A stretch of DNA of 51,139 nt from Helicobacter_B zhangjianzhongii (GTDB lineage: Bacteria > Campylobacterota > Campylobacteria > Campylobacterales > Helicobacteraceae): contig NZ_JANURN010000010.1 in the NCBI RefSeq assembly GCF_030249855.1, positions 1 through 51,139 of the forward strand. Direction: 5' to 3'. Numbering within the stretch: the stretch's first letter is position 1; every line of letters begins with the position of its first letter. Under the pieces are notes generated by a model that was given only the letters and a program-made list of their open reading frames with translations, ran no database searches and was not told the origin of the DNA. The position numbers were made by a program, and so were the translations under genes. This document shows, in pieces, positions 34,056 to 42,890 of the stretch.

Positions 34056-35405
34056 ATGGTAGAGCGATACGCAAGAGAAGAGATGAAAAAGCTATGGGAT
34101 ATGAATGCAAAGTATTCTGCGTGGCTAGAAGTAGAAAAGGCGTTGGTTAGAGGCTGGAATAAGCTTGGGCTAATCCCTGATAGCGATTGTGAAAAGATCT
34201 GTAAAAATGCAAAATTTGACATCGCTAGGATTGATGAGATTGAGGCAGTTACCAAACACGATCTAATCGCCTTTACCACTTCTGTGGCGGAAAGCCTAGG
34301 CGAAGAATCTCGCTGGGTGCATTATGGGATCACTTCTAGTGATTGCATAGATACCGCAGTGGCGTTGCAAATGCGTGATAGCTTAAAGATTATTTTAGAT
34401 GATATTAAGCAAGTAAGAGAGGCGATAAAGGCGCGTGCATATCAGCATAAAGACACGCTAATGGTGGGGCGAAGCCACGGAATCCACGGAGAGCCTATCA
34501 CCTTTGGGTTAGTTTTAGCGATTTGGTATGATGAGCTAGGGCGGCATTTGAAGGCGTTAGAATCCACTTTAGAAGTCATCTCTGTGGGGCAACTAAGCGG
34601 GGCTATGGGCAATCTCGCCCATACGCCTATGGAGTTAGAAGAGCTAGTTTGCAAAGAGCTTGGACTTAAACCCGCCCCTGTGAGCAATCAAGTGATACAG
34701 AGAGATAGATACGCTAGGCTTATGAGTGATTTAGCCCTTTTGGCTAGTAGCTGTGAGAAAATCGCCGTAGAAGTGCGACACCTGCAACGCACAGAAGTCT
34801 ATGAAGCAGAAGAGTATTTTGAAAGCGGGCAAAAGGGAAGCTCTGCTATGCCGCACAAGCGAAACCCGGTTTTGAGTGAAAACATCACAGGGCTTTGCAG
34901 GATTATCCGCTCTTATGCAATGCCCGCAATGGAGAATGTTGCGTTGTGGCACGAGCGAGACATTAGCCATAGTAGCGTGGAGCGATTTATTTTGCCAGAT
35001 AGCTTTATCACCACAGATTTTATGCTAATGCGTTTAAAGGGGCTGCTTGAAAAGCTAGTGGTGTATCCAAAAAATATGATGAAAAATCTCAATCTCACCG
35101 GTGGGCTTGTCTTTTCACAGCGAATCTTACTTGAGCTGCCTAAAAAAGGCGTATCACGCGAAGATGCCTATAAAATCGTGCAAAGAAATGCGATGAAAGT
35201 GTGGCAAGACTTACAAAATGGTGTTATGCAGGAAGGCAAAGCGGCGGTAAATGACAAGGGTGAGAGCTTATATTTGCAATATCTTTTAGCAGATAACGAA
35301 CTCGTGGGACTTATCGGCGAAGCAGCAATCCGCGAATGCTTTGAGTTTAGCTACTACACAAAAAATGTGGATTCTATTTTCAAAAGGGTGTTTGGGGATC
35401 AATGA
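34056..35405 (+). CDS. purB: Adenylosuccinate lyase
   Basis: A 449-residue enzyme acting twice in purine synthesis (SAICAR to AICAR, and adenylosuccinate to AMP). The fumarase/lyase superfamily signature GQKGSSAMPHKRNP is present, with HYGITSSD and GRSHGIHGEPITFG. AAAAAGGAG precedes the start. Its stop overlaps the start of a DNA methyltransferase (ATGA at 35402-35405), so an R-M operon is coupled to an essential biosynthetic gene. Confidence 0.95.
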   Translation: MVERYAREEMKKLWDMNAKYSAWLEVEKALVRGWNKLGLIPDSDCEKICKNAKFDIARIDEIEAVTKHDLIAFTTSVAESLGEESRWVHYGITSSDCIDTAVALQMRDSLKIILDDIKQVREAIKARAYQHKDTLMVGRSHGIHGEPITFGLVLAIWYDELGRHLKALESTLEVISVGQLSGAMGNLAHTPMELEELVCKELGLKPAPVSNQVIQRDRYARLMSDLALLASSCEKIAVEVRHLQRTEVYEAEEYFESGQKGSSAMPHKRNPVLSENITGLCRIIRSYAMPAMENVALWHERDISHSSVERFILPDSFITTDFMLMRLKGLLEKLVVYPKNMMKNLNLTGGLVFSQRILLELPKKGVSREDAYKIVQRNAMKVWQDLQNGVMQEGKAAVNDKGESLYLQYLLADNELVGLIGEAAIRECFEFSYYTKNVDSIFKRVFGDQ

Positions 35406-36535
35406 CAAAACCAACGCATTTAAGCACACAAGAAAAAGTCAATCTCGGCAGTTTTTATACTGCTGATTTTTTGGTCAATGCAGTCTATACAATGCTTAAA
35501 AAATATGTAGATTCTAAAGATTATGTGCTGCTTGATAGCTCGTGCGGAAGTGGGAATTTCTTGCAATCACAAGCTATGATTAAAAGCGGATTTGCTAAAG
35601 ATAGCTTTAGCAAAATTATTGGAGCTGATATTGATAAAATGGCTTTGCATATCGCAAAACGCTCGCTGGATTCTAAGGTTATCTTGCTTCATAAAAACGC
35701 ATTGCATAATGTTGCTAGGGAGCATTTTAATCTCACGCAAGCTGATAGGCTTATCATCGTGGGTAATCCGCCTTATAATGACAGGACTTCTATCGTGCAA
35801 AATCATCTTAAAAATAAAGACTCTATACAAATAGATTCTGCTTTGCAACACAGAGATATAGGCATAAGCTTTTTACGCTCTTATGAGAGATTAAAGGCGG
35901 ATTTTATCTGTGTTTTGCACCCACTTTCTTATTTGATTAAAAGGGCTAATTTTAATGCATTAAAAGATTTTACAAAAGCTTATAGGCTTATAGATTCTAC
36001 AATTATTAGCTCTCAAATTTTTTGCAAGGATTCTAAGGGGTATTTTCCTATTATTATCGCTCTGTATAAAAGGGATAATAAGGGAATGGATTATGAATAT
36101 ATTTGTAATTTTAAATTTAAGACAATAGATGAAAAAGAATTTAGCCTAAAGGGGTTTGATTATATTGGTAATTACATTGATAAATACCCCAATAAAAAGC
36201 GCGTGGAAAAATCGCAAGTCAAAGCGATGTTTTACACAATGCGCGATATAAATGCCCTGCGCCGTTCTAAAACTTTTATAAACAAAGAAAATAACAATAC
36301 AATTTTTATAACAAAAGAAAAATATAGCCTGTATTGCTATGTTGATGTGTTTAAATCATTTTTACCGCATATTCCTTATTATTTTGGAAATTGTGAAGTA
36401 ATGATTGATTTTCAACAATTTAAAGCCTTAGAATCTCATTTTATACAAGCAAGTGAAAGCAGGATTCTAAGCCCTGAAATTTCGCAGTATTTTAGAGATT
36501 TACTAGGAGTGCATTATGAAAATACACAAATGTGA
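35402..36535 (+). CDS. Type II N6-adenine DNA methyltransferase (NPPY class)
   Basis: A 377-residue methyltransferase. The N-terminal LGSFYTADFLVNAVYTML segment, motif I LLDSSCGSGNFLQS (about 44-57), the acidic GADIDK, and motif IV VGNPPYND (about 119-126) define the gamma-class/TaqI-like adenine methyltransferase. The C-terminal half is the target-recognition region (KDSKGYFPIIIALYKR then NKKRVEKSQVKAMFY). The gene is AT-rich compared with purB. It overlaps purB by 4 bp and the downstream presumed endonuclease by 20 bp. Recognition sequence unknown. Confidence 0.85.
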   Translation: MTKPTHLSTQEKVNLGSFYTADFLVNAVYTMLKKYVDSKDYVLLDSSCGSGNFLQSQAMIKSGFAKDSFSKIIGADIDKMALHIAKRSLDSKVILLHKNALHNVAREHFNLTQADRLIIVGNPPYNDRTSIVQNHLKNKDSIQIDSALQHRDIGISFLRSYERLKADFICVLHPLSYLIKRANFNALKDFTKAYRLIDSTIISSQIFCKDSKGYFPIIIALYKRDNKGMDYEYICNFKFKTIDEKEFSLKGFDYIGNYIDKYPNKKRVEKSQVKAMFYTMRDINALRRSKTFINKENNNTIFITKEKYSLYCYVDVFKSFLPHIPYYFGNCEVMIDFQQFKALESHFIQASESRILSPEISQYFRDLLGVHYENTQM

Positions 36536-37274
36536 AAATAAACAAATCTTTGTAGAAATCCCACTTACCACGCAAAGCGGCAAAACGAGAGTAAAAACAC
36601 GCAATAGCTTTTATGAATATGGACTGCCTACTGCAACAAGACAGATTCCATTTTCACAAAAGCATTATATTGAGTGGCAAATCGGCTATGATGTAGATAA
36701 GAGTGATAAAGAAAAATTAGCTCTAAGCACTTTACAGGACACAGAATTTGTAGGAGCAAATGGCAAGACAAAAGCCCTATATGAGCTTAGTGAATATCTT
36801 TGCCACTTCACGCAATGGGGGATTATCACAGAGAGTGAAATAACAAATTTATTAACATTTTTGCAAAATATTAACGATGATGAATTTTTGGATTCTAGGA
36901 GCGATTTGCAGATTTTACGAAGCCACCCTATAAGCAAAAATATTTTAGGCGTGGAGTTTTATGAATCTCAAGTTAAATATCCGCTTTTGGTGCATAAATT
37001 TAATCATTTTGATGTGCTAGTAGAAATCATCATTAAAGAAAAACAAAGAGCAATTGGTGTGCAGCCTATGCTTTATGTCTGCTTTCCTATCACAGAGCTA
37101 CATTGTAGCCCTACGCTTTTAGGCAGAGTGGCAGAATCTAAAGAATGCGGCTTGCTTATTTTAGATTCTAAGGATAAAGACTTTTTGCTAGAGACTTTTA
37201 CAATCTTTGGACTGCTAAGTAAAAGCCATAACTATGATGTGTGCGAGATTATAAAGATTATTTTAAACGCATAA
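36516..37274 (+). CDS. Putative type II restriction endonuclease
   Basis: A 252-residue protein overlapping the methyltransferase by 20 bp, hence most likely its cognate endonuclease. I do not recognise its family from sequence. Features are an N-terminal basic strand region (VEIPLTTQSGKTRVKTRNSFYEYG), a mostly helical middle, and a C-terminal hydrophobic-strand stretch (QPMLYVCFPITELH) with acidic residues before and after that could hold a catalytic site. The codon use is AT-rich, as in its partner. Function rests on the gene context. Confidence 0.55.
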   Translation: MKIHKCENKQIFVEIPLTTQSGKTRVKTRNSFYEYGLPTATRQIPFSQKHYIEWQIGYDVDKSDKEKLALSTLQDTEFVGANGKTKALYELSEYLCHFTQWGIITESEITNLLTFLQNINDDEFLDSRSDLQILRSHPISKNILGVEFYESQVKYPLLVHKFNHFDVLVEIIIKEKQRAIGVQPMLYVCFPITELHCSPTLLGRVAESKECGLLILDSKDKDFLLETFTIFGLLSKSHNYDVCEIIKIILNA

Positions 37275-37317
37275 ACAAGGATTGTCAGCATTTTAAATGG
37301 GTTAAATCTAACCCATT

Positions 37318-38349
37318 TCACACATCTTTTGGCGGATTATCATCGTGGATTTTTTCTGGCTTGCTAGGCACTATACTCGCATCATCGCCTAGCTCTTTTG
37401 GCTCTGGCATTCTGCCATTATCAAGGTGGCTTAATAACGCCCTTTTAAACGCTAAAGTAGAATCCACTTTATAGTATTTTCCACCACTATCCCTGCTTAA
37501 TTCCTGTAAAAACCCCACTTCTTCGCCCAAGGCAAAGCTATGAAACACCACTTGATTGATAGCAAGTTCTGGCTTTCCTTGCGTGATGTTGCGATTGAGA
37601 CTTTTCATCGTGCTAAGAAGTGTTTGCGCGCGGAAGCTATCTGGGGGCGTGGGATTGCTCGCAAAGATATATAGCTCTTTTACTAGCCCATTATCCTTAG
37701 TGAAATACTTCATACTCTCAATCATAGCGACATTAAGAAGATAGAGATATTGGGGATTTAGGCTAATTTCTTGCACCGCTTTGTCAAATGATTTTGGCTC
37801 ATAAAATGGTCCAAGTAGGTTTGCAAGCATACTTTTATAGTCATTCACCACTGCCTTTGTGAAGAAATCAGGCTTATAAATTCGCTTTGCAATATAGGGG
37901 GCGATTTCCTTAAATGCCTTGATATAGGGGTGCACATTAAAAGTGTTGCAATACACAAAGCCCATTTCCTTATAAGGCTTTTCACGCAAATAGATTCCAA
38001 AATCGCCATTTTTTTGCGAGAAATTTACTAGGGTAAAGCTTGTCTTTTTACACACAGAAGTGATACGCAAAAGCCCAGCCCCGCTAACATCAAGGCTATA
38101 TACAAACTGCTTATCATCACTCATATAGCTCCCATCGTTTTGTAAGATTCCACCATTTAGGATTCTATCTGCAAAGCAAATCCTTTTATCCGTGCTAGAA
38201 GATTGGATACTCTGCCCATCTTTAGCATAAATCACGCCTTGTTGCTCTTTATGCTGCTCTAAACTCTGCTTAGAGCAATCCATACCATTGATAAGATTAC
38301 TAAGCTTTTCAAAAACGACTTTTTCATCAATTGGGTCAAACTCTGTCAT
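37318..38349 (-). CDS. Hypothetical protein with vWA-like C-terminal region
   Basis: A 343-residue protein without signal peptide or membrane segments. The last third (about 225-310) has the layout of the end of a von Willebrand A domain: ELYIFASNPTPPD, then INQVVFHSFALGEEVGFLQELSRDSGGKYYKV, where G-G-K-Y after a helix is the usual last vWA strand. No clear MIDAS DxSxS motif is seen, so metal-dependent adhesion cannot be claimed. The C-terminus is Pro/Lys/Asp-rich. AAGGAAG precedes the start. It converges with the second R-M operon, and its role is unknown. Confidence 0.45.
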   Translation of the reverse strand: MTEFDPIDEKVVFEKLSNLINGMDCSKQSLEQHKEQQGVIYAKDGQSIQSSSTDKRICFADRILNGGILQNDGSYMSDDKQFVYSLDVSGAGLLRITSVCKKTSFTLVNFSQKNGDFGIYLREKPYKEMGFVYCNTFNVHPYIKAFKEIAPYIAKRIYKPDFFTKAVVNDYKSMLANLLGPFYEPKSFDKAVQEISLNPQYLYLLNVAMIESMKYFTKDNGLVKELYIFASNPTPPDSFRAQTLLSTMKSLNRNITQGKPELAINQVVFHSFALGEEVGFLQELSRDSGGKYYKVDSTLAFKRALLSHLDNGRMPEPKELGDDASIVPSKPEKIHDDNPPKDV

Positions 38350-38518
38350 TTTCGCTTCCTTTATGTGAGATTTACTTGTCTTTAATCATTGCGTATTTTT
38401 CACTAATCAAAGGCAAATATGTAAGATAAATGCAGATTTATGCCATTGTTATGGAGAATCTAAGCAGGGCTATGATGGCAAAGATTACATAAACAATGTA
38501 GCAGGGGCTAGCTTGTGG

Positions 38519-40297
38519 CTATTTGGTTTGGTGGATTTTTTCCAGCCATTCATTAAGCGTTTTTTCAAAGCCCTTTTGCGTGGGATTGACAAACTTCAAA
38601 GGCTTTAGCAAATACTGCTGCTCTACATAGCCGCCGAAATTATGTGGGTATTTGTAGGTTTTAGAATGCGGCAGGATATGGGGGCTTATGGGGAGGATCT
38701 CGCCTTGGTTTATGGCTTCTAGCGCGGAGTTTATGGCGGTGTAGGCGGTGTTGCTCTTAGGGCAGGAGGCTAGGTAGATCACGCATTGGGCTAGTATTAT
38801 GCGCGCTTCTGGGTAGCCGATCTTGCTTACAGATAGCATTGTAGAAGTGGCGAGATTTAGGGCGTTTGGATTGGCATTGCCGATGTCCTCACTTGCTAAA
38901 ATCACAAGTCTTCTAGCGATGAATTCTGGGTTTTCTCCGCCGGCAATCAGCCTTGCTAGGTAGTAGATACTTGCATTAGCATCACTACCGCGGATAGATT
39001 TAATGAGCGCGGAGGCGAGATTGTAGTGCGTGCTAGCTTCACTTGTGCCATCATTTAGGCTCACAGGGCGTAAGGACTTGACATCTTCTAGGGTGATATG
39101 ATCGCTTAGGGCTAGGACTTCTAGGAGATTTAGCATAGCGCGCCCATCGCCGCCGCTGCTTGAGATTAAGTAGGAGCAGGCTTCTTGGGTGATGGTTTTT
39201 TTGCTGTGGGGCGATGGCTTTTTGCTGGTGGATTCAGCTTTGTCTGATTCTGGCGTTGCATTTCTAAAGAAACCTGCTGCGGCTTCGCCTTGCACCGCTA
39301 TCGCTGGTTTTGAGCGATAAATCGTGGATTCTACGGCGTGGGCTTGCTCATTATCGCCTAGATAAATCCCTTCGCCCACGCCTTGAAAGCCACGATTTTC
39401 TAAAGAAACCTGCTGCGGCTTCGCCTTGCACCGCTTCGCTTGTTTTCTCATCTCAACTGCTTCCGCCTGTGGTGTTTTATCAAACACGGCTTCAGTTTTT
39501 TCGTTTTGCGGCGTGTTTAAACTTGCGGCGTTTTCCCTAGAATCCACTTTTTGTGTATCAGCGGCAGAATTTTCAAAAGTGGATTCTAGGTTTTGGGTCT
39601 TTGTTTGTGTGGATCGCCACGCCGACAAGTCGGCTCGCAATGACGATGAAGCGGATTTTTCACACTTAGCCCCTTTTTCTTCTTCAAGGATTCTAGGAAT
39701 TGCGGTCCCAAAATTTGCTAAATCTGCGGAATGCTTACCCAAAGCTAAATCCCCTTCAAGCAAAGCCAAATCCCCATTAGAATCCACCTTTTGTATGCCC
39801 AGCTTCTCCAACGCCCTTTTCAGCAGCTCCTCTAGCTCTTGCACATTTAGGGGCTTAAACTCACAGAGCAAAGAGCGCGAGCGGATCGCATTTGTGAGCG
39901 TGTAGAAAGGATTTTCCGTGCTAGCCCCAAGCACGATAGCAACTCTATCTTCCATAATGGGCAGCAAGGCTTCTTGCTGGGGCTTAGTGAGCCTATGGAC
40001 TTCATCGATAAACACAAGCGGCGTGATGAGTGATTGCTGATAGGGCTTAAGCGCGGAGTGCAGGGACTCTAGCTTGAATTTTGTGGCATTAAAGGGGAGA
40101 AAGACATCGCCTAGGTTTTTGGCAATAAGCCTTGCTAAAGTCGTCTTCCCAGTGCCCGGAGGTCCGTAGAAAAAGCAATGCGGCATTTGCTTGGCGGCTA
40201 TGGCGCGATATAGAGGGGCGTTTTTGTGTAGCAGGTGGCTTTGCCCTAGGAAGTCATCTAAGGTCTGTGGGCGCAAGAGTGTGGCTAGGTGCGTCAT
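38519..40297 (-). CDS. rarA: Replication-associated recombination protein RarA with in-frame insertion
   Basis: A 592-residue AAA+ ATPase of the RarA/MgsA family, which acts at stalled replication forks. Walker A is FYGPPGTGKTTLA, Walker B LVFIDEVHR, sensor 1 GASTENP, and the lid/tetramerisation regions include SSGGDGRAMLNLLE and FGGYVEQQYLLK. The family is normally about 390-440 residues. The excess (about residues 171-372) is repeat-derived sequence placed between the ATPase core (ELLKRALEKLG) and the lid domain (ITQEACSYLISSS). The order cbpA-hspR-rarA matches H. pylori HP1024-HP1026. The catalytic motifs all look intact. Confidence 0.93.
   Translation of the reverse strand: MTHLATLLRPQTLDDFLGQSHLLHKNAPLYRAIAAKQMPHCFFYGPPGTGKTTLARLIAKNLGDVFLPFNATKFKLESLHSALKPYQQSLITPLVFIDEVHRLTKPQQEALLPIMEDRVAIVLGASTENPFYTLTNAIRSRSLLCEFKPLNVQELEELLKRALEKLGIQKVDSNGDLALLEGDLALGKHSADLANFGTAIPRILEEEKGAKCEKSASSSLRADLSAWRSTQTKTQNLESTFENSAADTQKVDSRENAASLNTPQNEKTEAVFDKTPQAEAVEMRKQAKRCKAKPQQVSLENRGFQGVGEGIYLGDNEQAHAVESTIYRSKPAIAVQGEAAAGFFRNATPESDKAESTSKKPSPHSKKTITQEACSYLISSSGGDGRAMLNLLEVLALSDHITLEDVKSLRPVSLNDGTSEASTHYNLASALIKSIRGSDANASIYYLARLIAGGENPEFIARRLVILASEDIGNANPNALNLATSTMLSVSKIGYPEARIILAQCVIYLASCPKSNTAYTAINSALEAINQGEILPISPHILPHSKTYKYPHNFGGYVEQQYLLKPLKFVNPTQKGFEKTLNEWLEKIHQTK
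39185..39790 (-). repeat. In-frame palindromic repeat cluster inside rarA
   Basis: About 600 bp of repeat modules read without a stop in the rarA frame. In coding order they are AIPRILEEEK, a palindromic element with inner CCGACAAGTCGG (39612-39644), LESTF, KVDSR, PQAEAVEMRK, a CTAAAGAAACCTGCTGCGG module (near 39399), the double hairpin (39320-39399), and a second CTAAAGAAAC module (near 39264). The order and frame of AIPRILEE, LESTF, PQAE..EMR and the hairpin match those in glmU. Confidence 0.8.
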
Positions 40298-40484
40298 AGC
40301 TTGGCTTTGTGTTTGGGGCTAAGGGCTTTAGCCATAGCAAGCATAGTGGTCGCTAGCCTGTATTTATGGCTTTTACATAAAGCGCGATCCCTAGAATCCA
40401 CTTTTGAAGCTTTGCTAGGGTTGATAGCACCCTCACATTGCCCACGCCCAAGCCACGCCCCAAAGCCCCAAGGATCCTTGCACA

Positions 40485-40835
40485 TCACTTGCCTTTAAAG
40501 ATCATTAGTTCATAGGAGCTTTGCTTGATTGTTACGCTATTGTCCTTGCTTGTGCTGGCGCGGAGCTGCTCGATAATCCCATCTAGCTCATCAAGTCGCT
40601 CCTTTAAGCGTAGGATAATATCCACGCCAGCAAGATTTACGCCCAAATCACGCGTGAGCCGCAAAATCGTCTTGATTTTATCAATATCGCGCTGGGAGTA
40701 TAGGCGCATTTTGCCCTCTGTCCTGCCGGGCTCAATTAAGCCCTCTTTTTCATATTGGCGTAGGGTTTGGGGGTGGATTTCTAGGATTTTTGCCACGACA
40801 CTGATTAGATAGACAGGCTCATCATAGCTATACAT
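40485..40835 (-). CDS. hspR: MerR-family heat-shock repressor HspR
   Basis: A 116-residue repressor. The N-terminal winged-helix DNA-binding motif is VYLISVVAKILEIHPQTLRQYEKEGLI in two parts (VYLISVVAKIL and HPQTLRQYEKEGLI), followed by RLYSQRDIDKIKTILRLTRDLGVNLAGVDI and a coiled-coil dimerisation helix. In H. pylori, HspR represses the groESL, cbpA-hspR and hrcA-grpE-dnaK operons. ATG 40835 is chosen because AAGGAG lies 5 nt before it. It follows cbpA by 9 bp, so it probably represses its own operon. Confidence 0.93.
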   Translation of the reverse strand: MYSYDEPVYLISVVAKILEIHPQTLRQYEKEGLIEPGRTEGKMRLYSQRDIDKIKTILRLTRDLGVNLAGVDIILRLKERLDELDGIIEQLRASTSKDNSVTIKQSSYELMIFKGK

Positions 40836-40844
40836 TTGCACTCC

Positions 40845-41708
40845 TTATGCTTCTAGCTCTTTATGCAAGAGATCTTGCAGGGGCTGTGAGAGCGATTCTA
40901 GCTTGGGTAGGGTGATGTTTGCACGCAAGTAGAGATCGCCTAGGGCTTGGGTTTTTAGGTTTTTCGCGCCGAGCTCTTTGACGCGGAATTTTTGGGCGTT
41001 TTTGGTGTTGGGCGGGATTTTTAGGGTAACTTCTTTGTGCAAGGTGGGGATTGTTATTTTCCCACCAAAAAGCGCGGTCTTTAGCGGGAGATCAAAATCT
41101 TGGATAATATCATCGCCACTTCGCTCATATAGCGCACTAGAATCCACCTGCACCTTTAGGATCAAATCCCCCCGCCCACTGCGCCCGGATCGACCTTTGC
41201 CGCGTAGGCGGATACTCTTGCCATCACTTATGCCAGCGGGGATTTTCATATCGATTTTTTCTCCCTCAAGCATTATGCTATGCTTGCCACCGGTGATAGA
41301 TAGCTCAAAGGGTATGCGTATGCTTGCGTGTATATCTAAATCCTGCTCAAACCCCCCAAAATCCGCCCTACCAAAGCCAAAGCCCGAGCCAAAATTAAAG
41401 CCCCCGCGCGCGCCAAAAATCTGGCTCAAAATCTCATCAAGCCCAGCGGCTCCGCCCTGTGCGCGGGCAAAATCACTGAAATTCTGCCCACCAAACATAC
41501 TATCGCCAAATTGATCATATTGCTTGCGCTTTTGCTCATCGCTTAAAATCTCATAAGCAGCGTTGATTTCTTTGAATTTCTCTTCTGCGGACTTGTCTTT
41601 ATTGACATCGGGGTGGTATTTGCGCGCTAACTTGCGATAAGCCTTTTTGATCTCATCTTGGCTGGCATTTTCGCTGACTTCTAGTGTTTGATAGAGACTT
41701 CTGCTCAT
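40845..41708 (-). CDS. cbpA: CbpA/DnaJ-type co-chaperone
   Basis: A 287-residue type II J-protein. It has a J domain (residues 1-70) with the HPD motif in YHPDVNK, a Gly/Phe-rich linker (about 80-125), and two C-terminal beta-sandwich substrate domains. There is no Cys-rich zinc finger, which separates it from DnaJ. It stimulates DnaK and, in E. coli, CbpA also binds curved DNA. It is first in cbpA-hspR-rarA, so it is probably heat- and stress-controlled by HspR. One copy of the repeat word is read as VDSSAL. Confidence 0.92.
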   Translation of the reverse strand: MSRSLYQTLEVSENASQDEIKKAYRKLARKYHPDVNKDKSAEEKFKEINAAYEILSDEQKRKQYDQFGDSMFGGQNFSDFARAQGGAAGLDEILSQIFGARGGFNFGSGFGFGRADFGGFEQDLDIHASIRIPFELSITGGKHSIMLEGEKIDMKIPAGISDGKSIRLRGKGRSGRSGRGDLILKVQVDSSALYERSGDDIIQDFDLPLKTALFGGKITIPTLHKEVTLKIPPNTKNAQKFRVKELGAKNLKTQALGDLYLRANITLPKLESLSQPLQDLLHKELEA

Positions 41709-41760
41709 TGATTATCCTTTGTGGTGTTTCTTGAGTATGATTGTATCATAAAACTTTAGT
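41709..41760 (-). promoter_or_regulatory. cbpA promoter with candidate HspR half-site
   Basis: On the minus strand, TACAAT (plus 41740-41745) could be a -10, and ACTCAAG (plus 41730-41736, CTTGAGT) is an exact half of the HspR/HAIR consensus CTTGAGT-N7-ACTCAAG. The other half is poorly conserved (3 of 7). AAGGAT precedes the start. Confidence 0.4.
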
Positions 41761-41780
41761 GTTATTCTATCAATTTGCAT

Positions 41781-42701
41781 TCAAGGACGGCAGAGTTCTT
41801 GCACATAGCCACTGACAAAAAACCCACTTTTATCCAAGCTACATAAAAAATTTTTAATATCTTTGTGGCTTACAATAACGGGCGAAATAGCATTGCTAGG
41901 GAGAGTTGCCATACCAAGTAGCTGTCCATCTTTGCTAAAAAATGGTCGCCCGAAGATGACTTTTTGCTCATTTTTAATGGGGAGCTTATTGGTATTTTTG
42001 CGTGTGATTAGGCTGATATTTGGGGCATTGAAAGTTGTGGTAACTGTGTAGTAGTCATTCGTGCGCACAGGCTTTGACTTGGCGATGTCATAGGCATTTT
42101 TGGTCAAGATTTTATTGTGGTAGTAGCTTTGGGAGCGGAGATTGCAGTAGTCATCAGTGTAGCCAGAGACTTCAAAGAGACTAAGCCCTTGCACTTTATC
42201 TATGGCTTTTAGCCGCAACTCTGCTAGGCAGATGAGATTGCCTGCGCTCTCATCGCGCATTTTTAGCAAGATATTTTTAGGATAGGCACTAGCATTATGC
42301 CCAAGCTCTGCTGAGGTCAAAAAGAGATTTTGCGGCAGTAGTAGCCCAAATCCACTGCGGAAGCTCCCATCATCAAAAGAGACCATCACAAGCCCCACAG
42401 AGCGGATCCACGGGAAGTTTTTTTGCACGGCGACAAAGTCGTCCATATTACCCACTTCCATAATCACTCTATCCATTTCTTTGGTGGATTCTGGCTTAGG
42501 CTTAGAGTCTTTAGCTATGTTTTTATCTTTATTTGGGAGATTTTGTGTGGTGGGCGTGGGCTTTGGGGCGGAATCTAGCGGGTCGTTAAGATCGGATTCT
42601 GAAGCATTGGTGATGAGGCAAGCCCCCATACAAGCACATAGCACAAAACTTGTGTATTTTTTATAGCATTGCTTGAGTATAAATCCCACAGAATGTCCCA
42701 A
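41781..42701 (-). CDS. Exported degenerate trypsin-like protein
   Basis: About 306 residues with an N-terminal hydrophobic signal (SFVLCACMGACLITNA), then a Pro/Lys/Asp-rich linker (about 40-75) and a C-terminal domain laid out like a chymotrypsin-fold protease: SGFGLLLPQNLFLTSAELGH where the catalytic-His strand would be, and FGRPFFSKDGQLLGMATL where GxSGGPxF...G..GM normally sits. The catalytic Ser position is not convincing, so it is probably an inactive relative used for binding. I prefer the TTG start at 42701 with GAGGTG 6 nt upstream; another open start is TTG 42782. Function unknown. Confidence 0.5.
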   Translation of the reverse strand: MGHSVGFILKQCYKKYTSFVLCACMGACLITNASESDLNDPLDSAPKPTPTTQNLPNKDKNIAKDSKPKPESTKEMDRVIMEVGNMDDFVAVQKNFPWIRSVGLVMVSFDDGSFRSGFGLLLPQNLFLTSAELGHNASAYPKNILLKMRDESAGNLICLAELRLKAIDKVQGLSLFEVSGYTDDYCNLRSQSYYHNKILTKNAYDIAKSKPVRTNDYYTVTTTFNAPNISLITRKNTNKLPIKNEQKVIFGRPFFSKDGQLLGMATLPSNAISPVIVSHKDIKNFLCSLDKSGFFVSGYVQELCRP

Positions 42702-42890
42702 GATAATCACCTCTAATCTATGTTGCTTATATGTATCGGTCTTTTGCTCAACTCTCATCGTAATTTTAGAGAGAATCCCCAAGGATCTATGGGCTTTTTA
42801 GATTCTAGTAAGGACAAACTCGCTAGAATCCCCACTCGCTAAAGCCCACAAAAAAGTGGATTCTAGCATATTTAGGCTAAAGGATTTACT

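Noticed and set aside
40294..40488. 64-codon frame between hspR and rarA, overlapping the rarA start by ATGA
   Set aside because: The overlap is suggestive of coupling, but the frame contains a repeat-word copy, lacks a ribosome site and resembles nothing known. Kept as repeat-bearing leader only.
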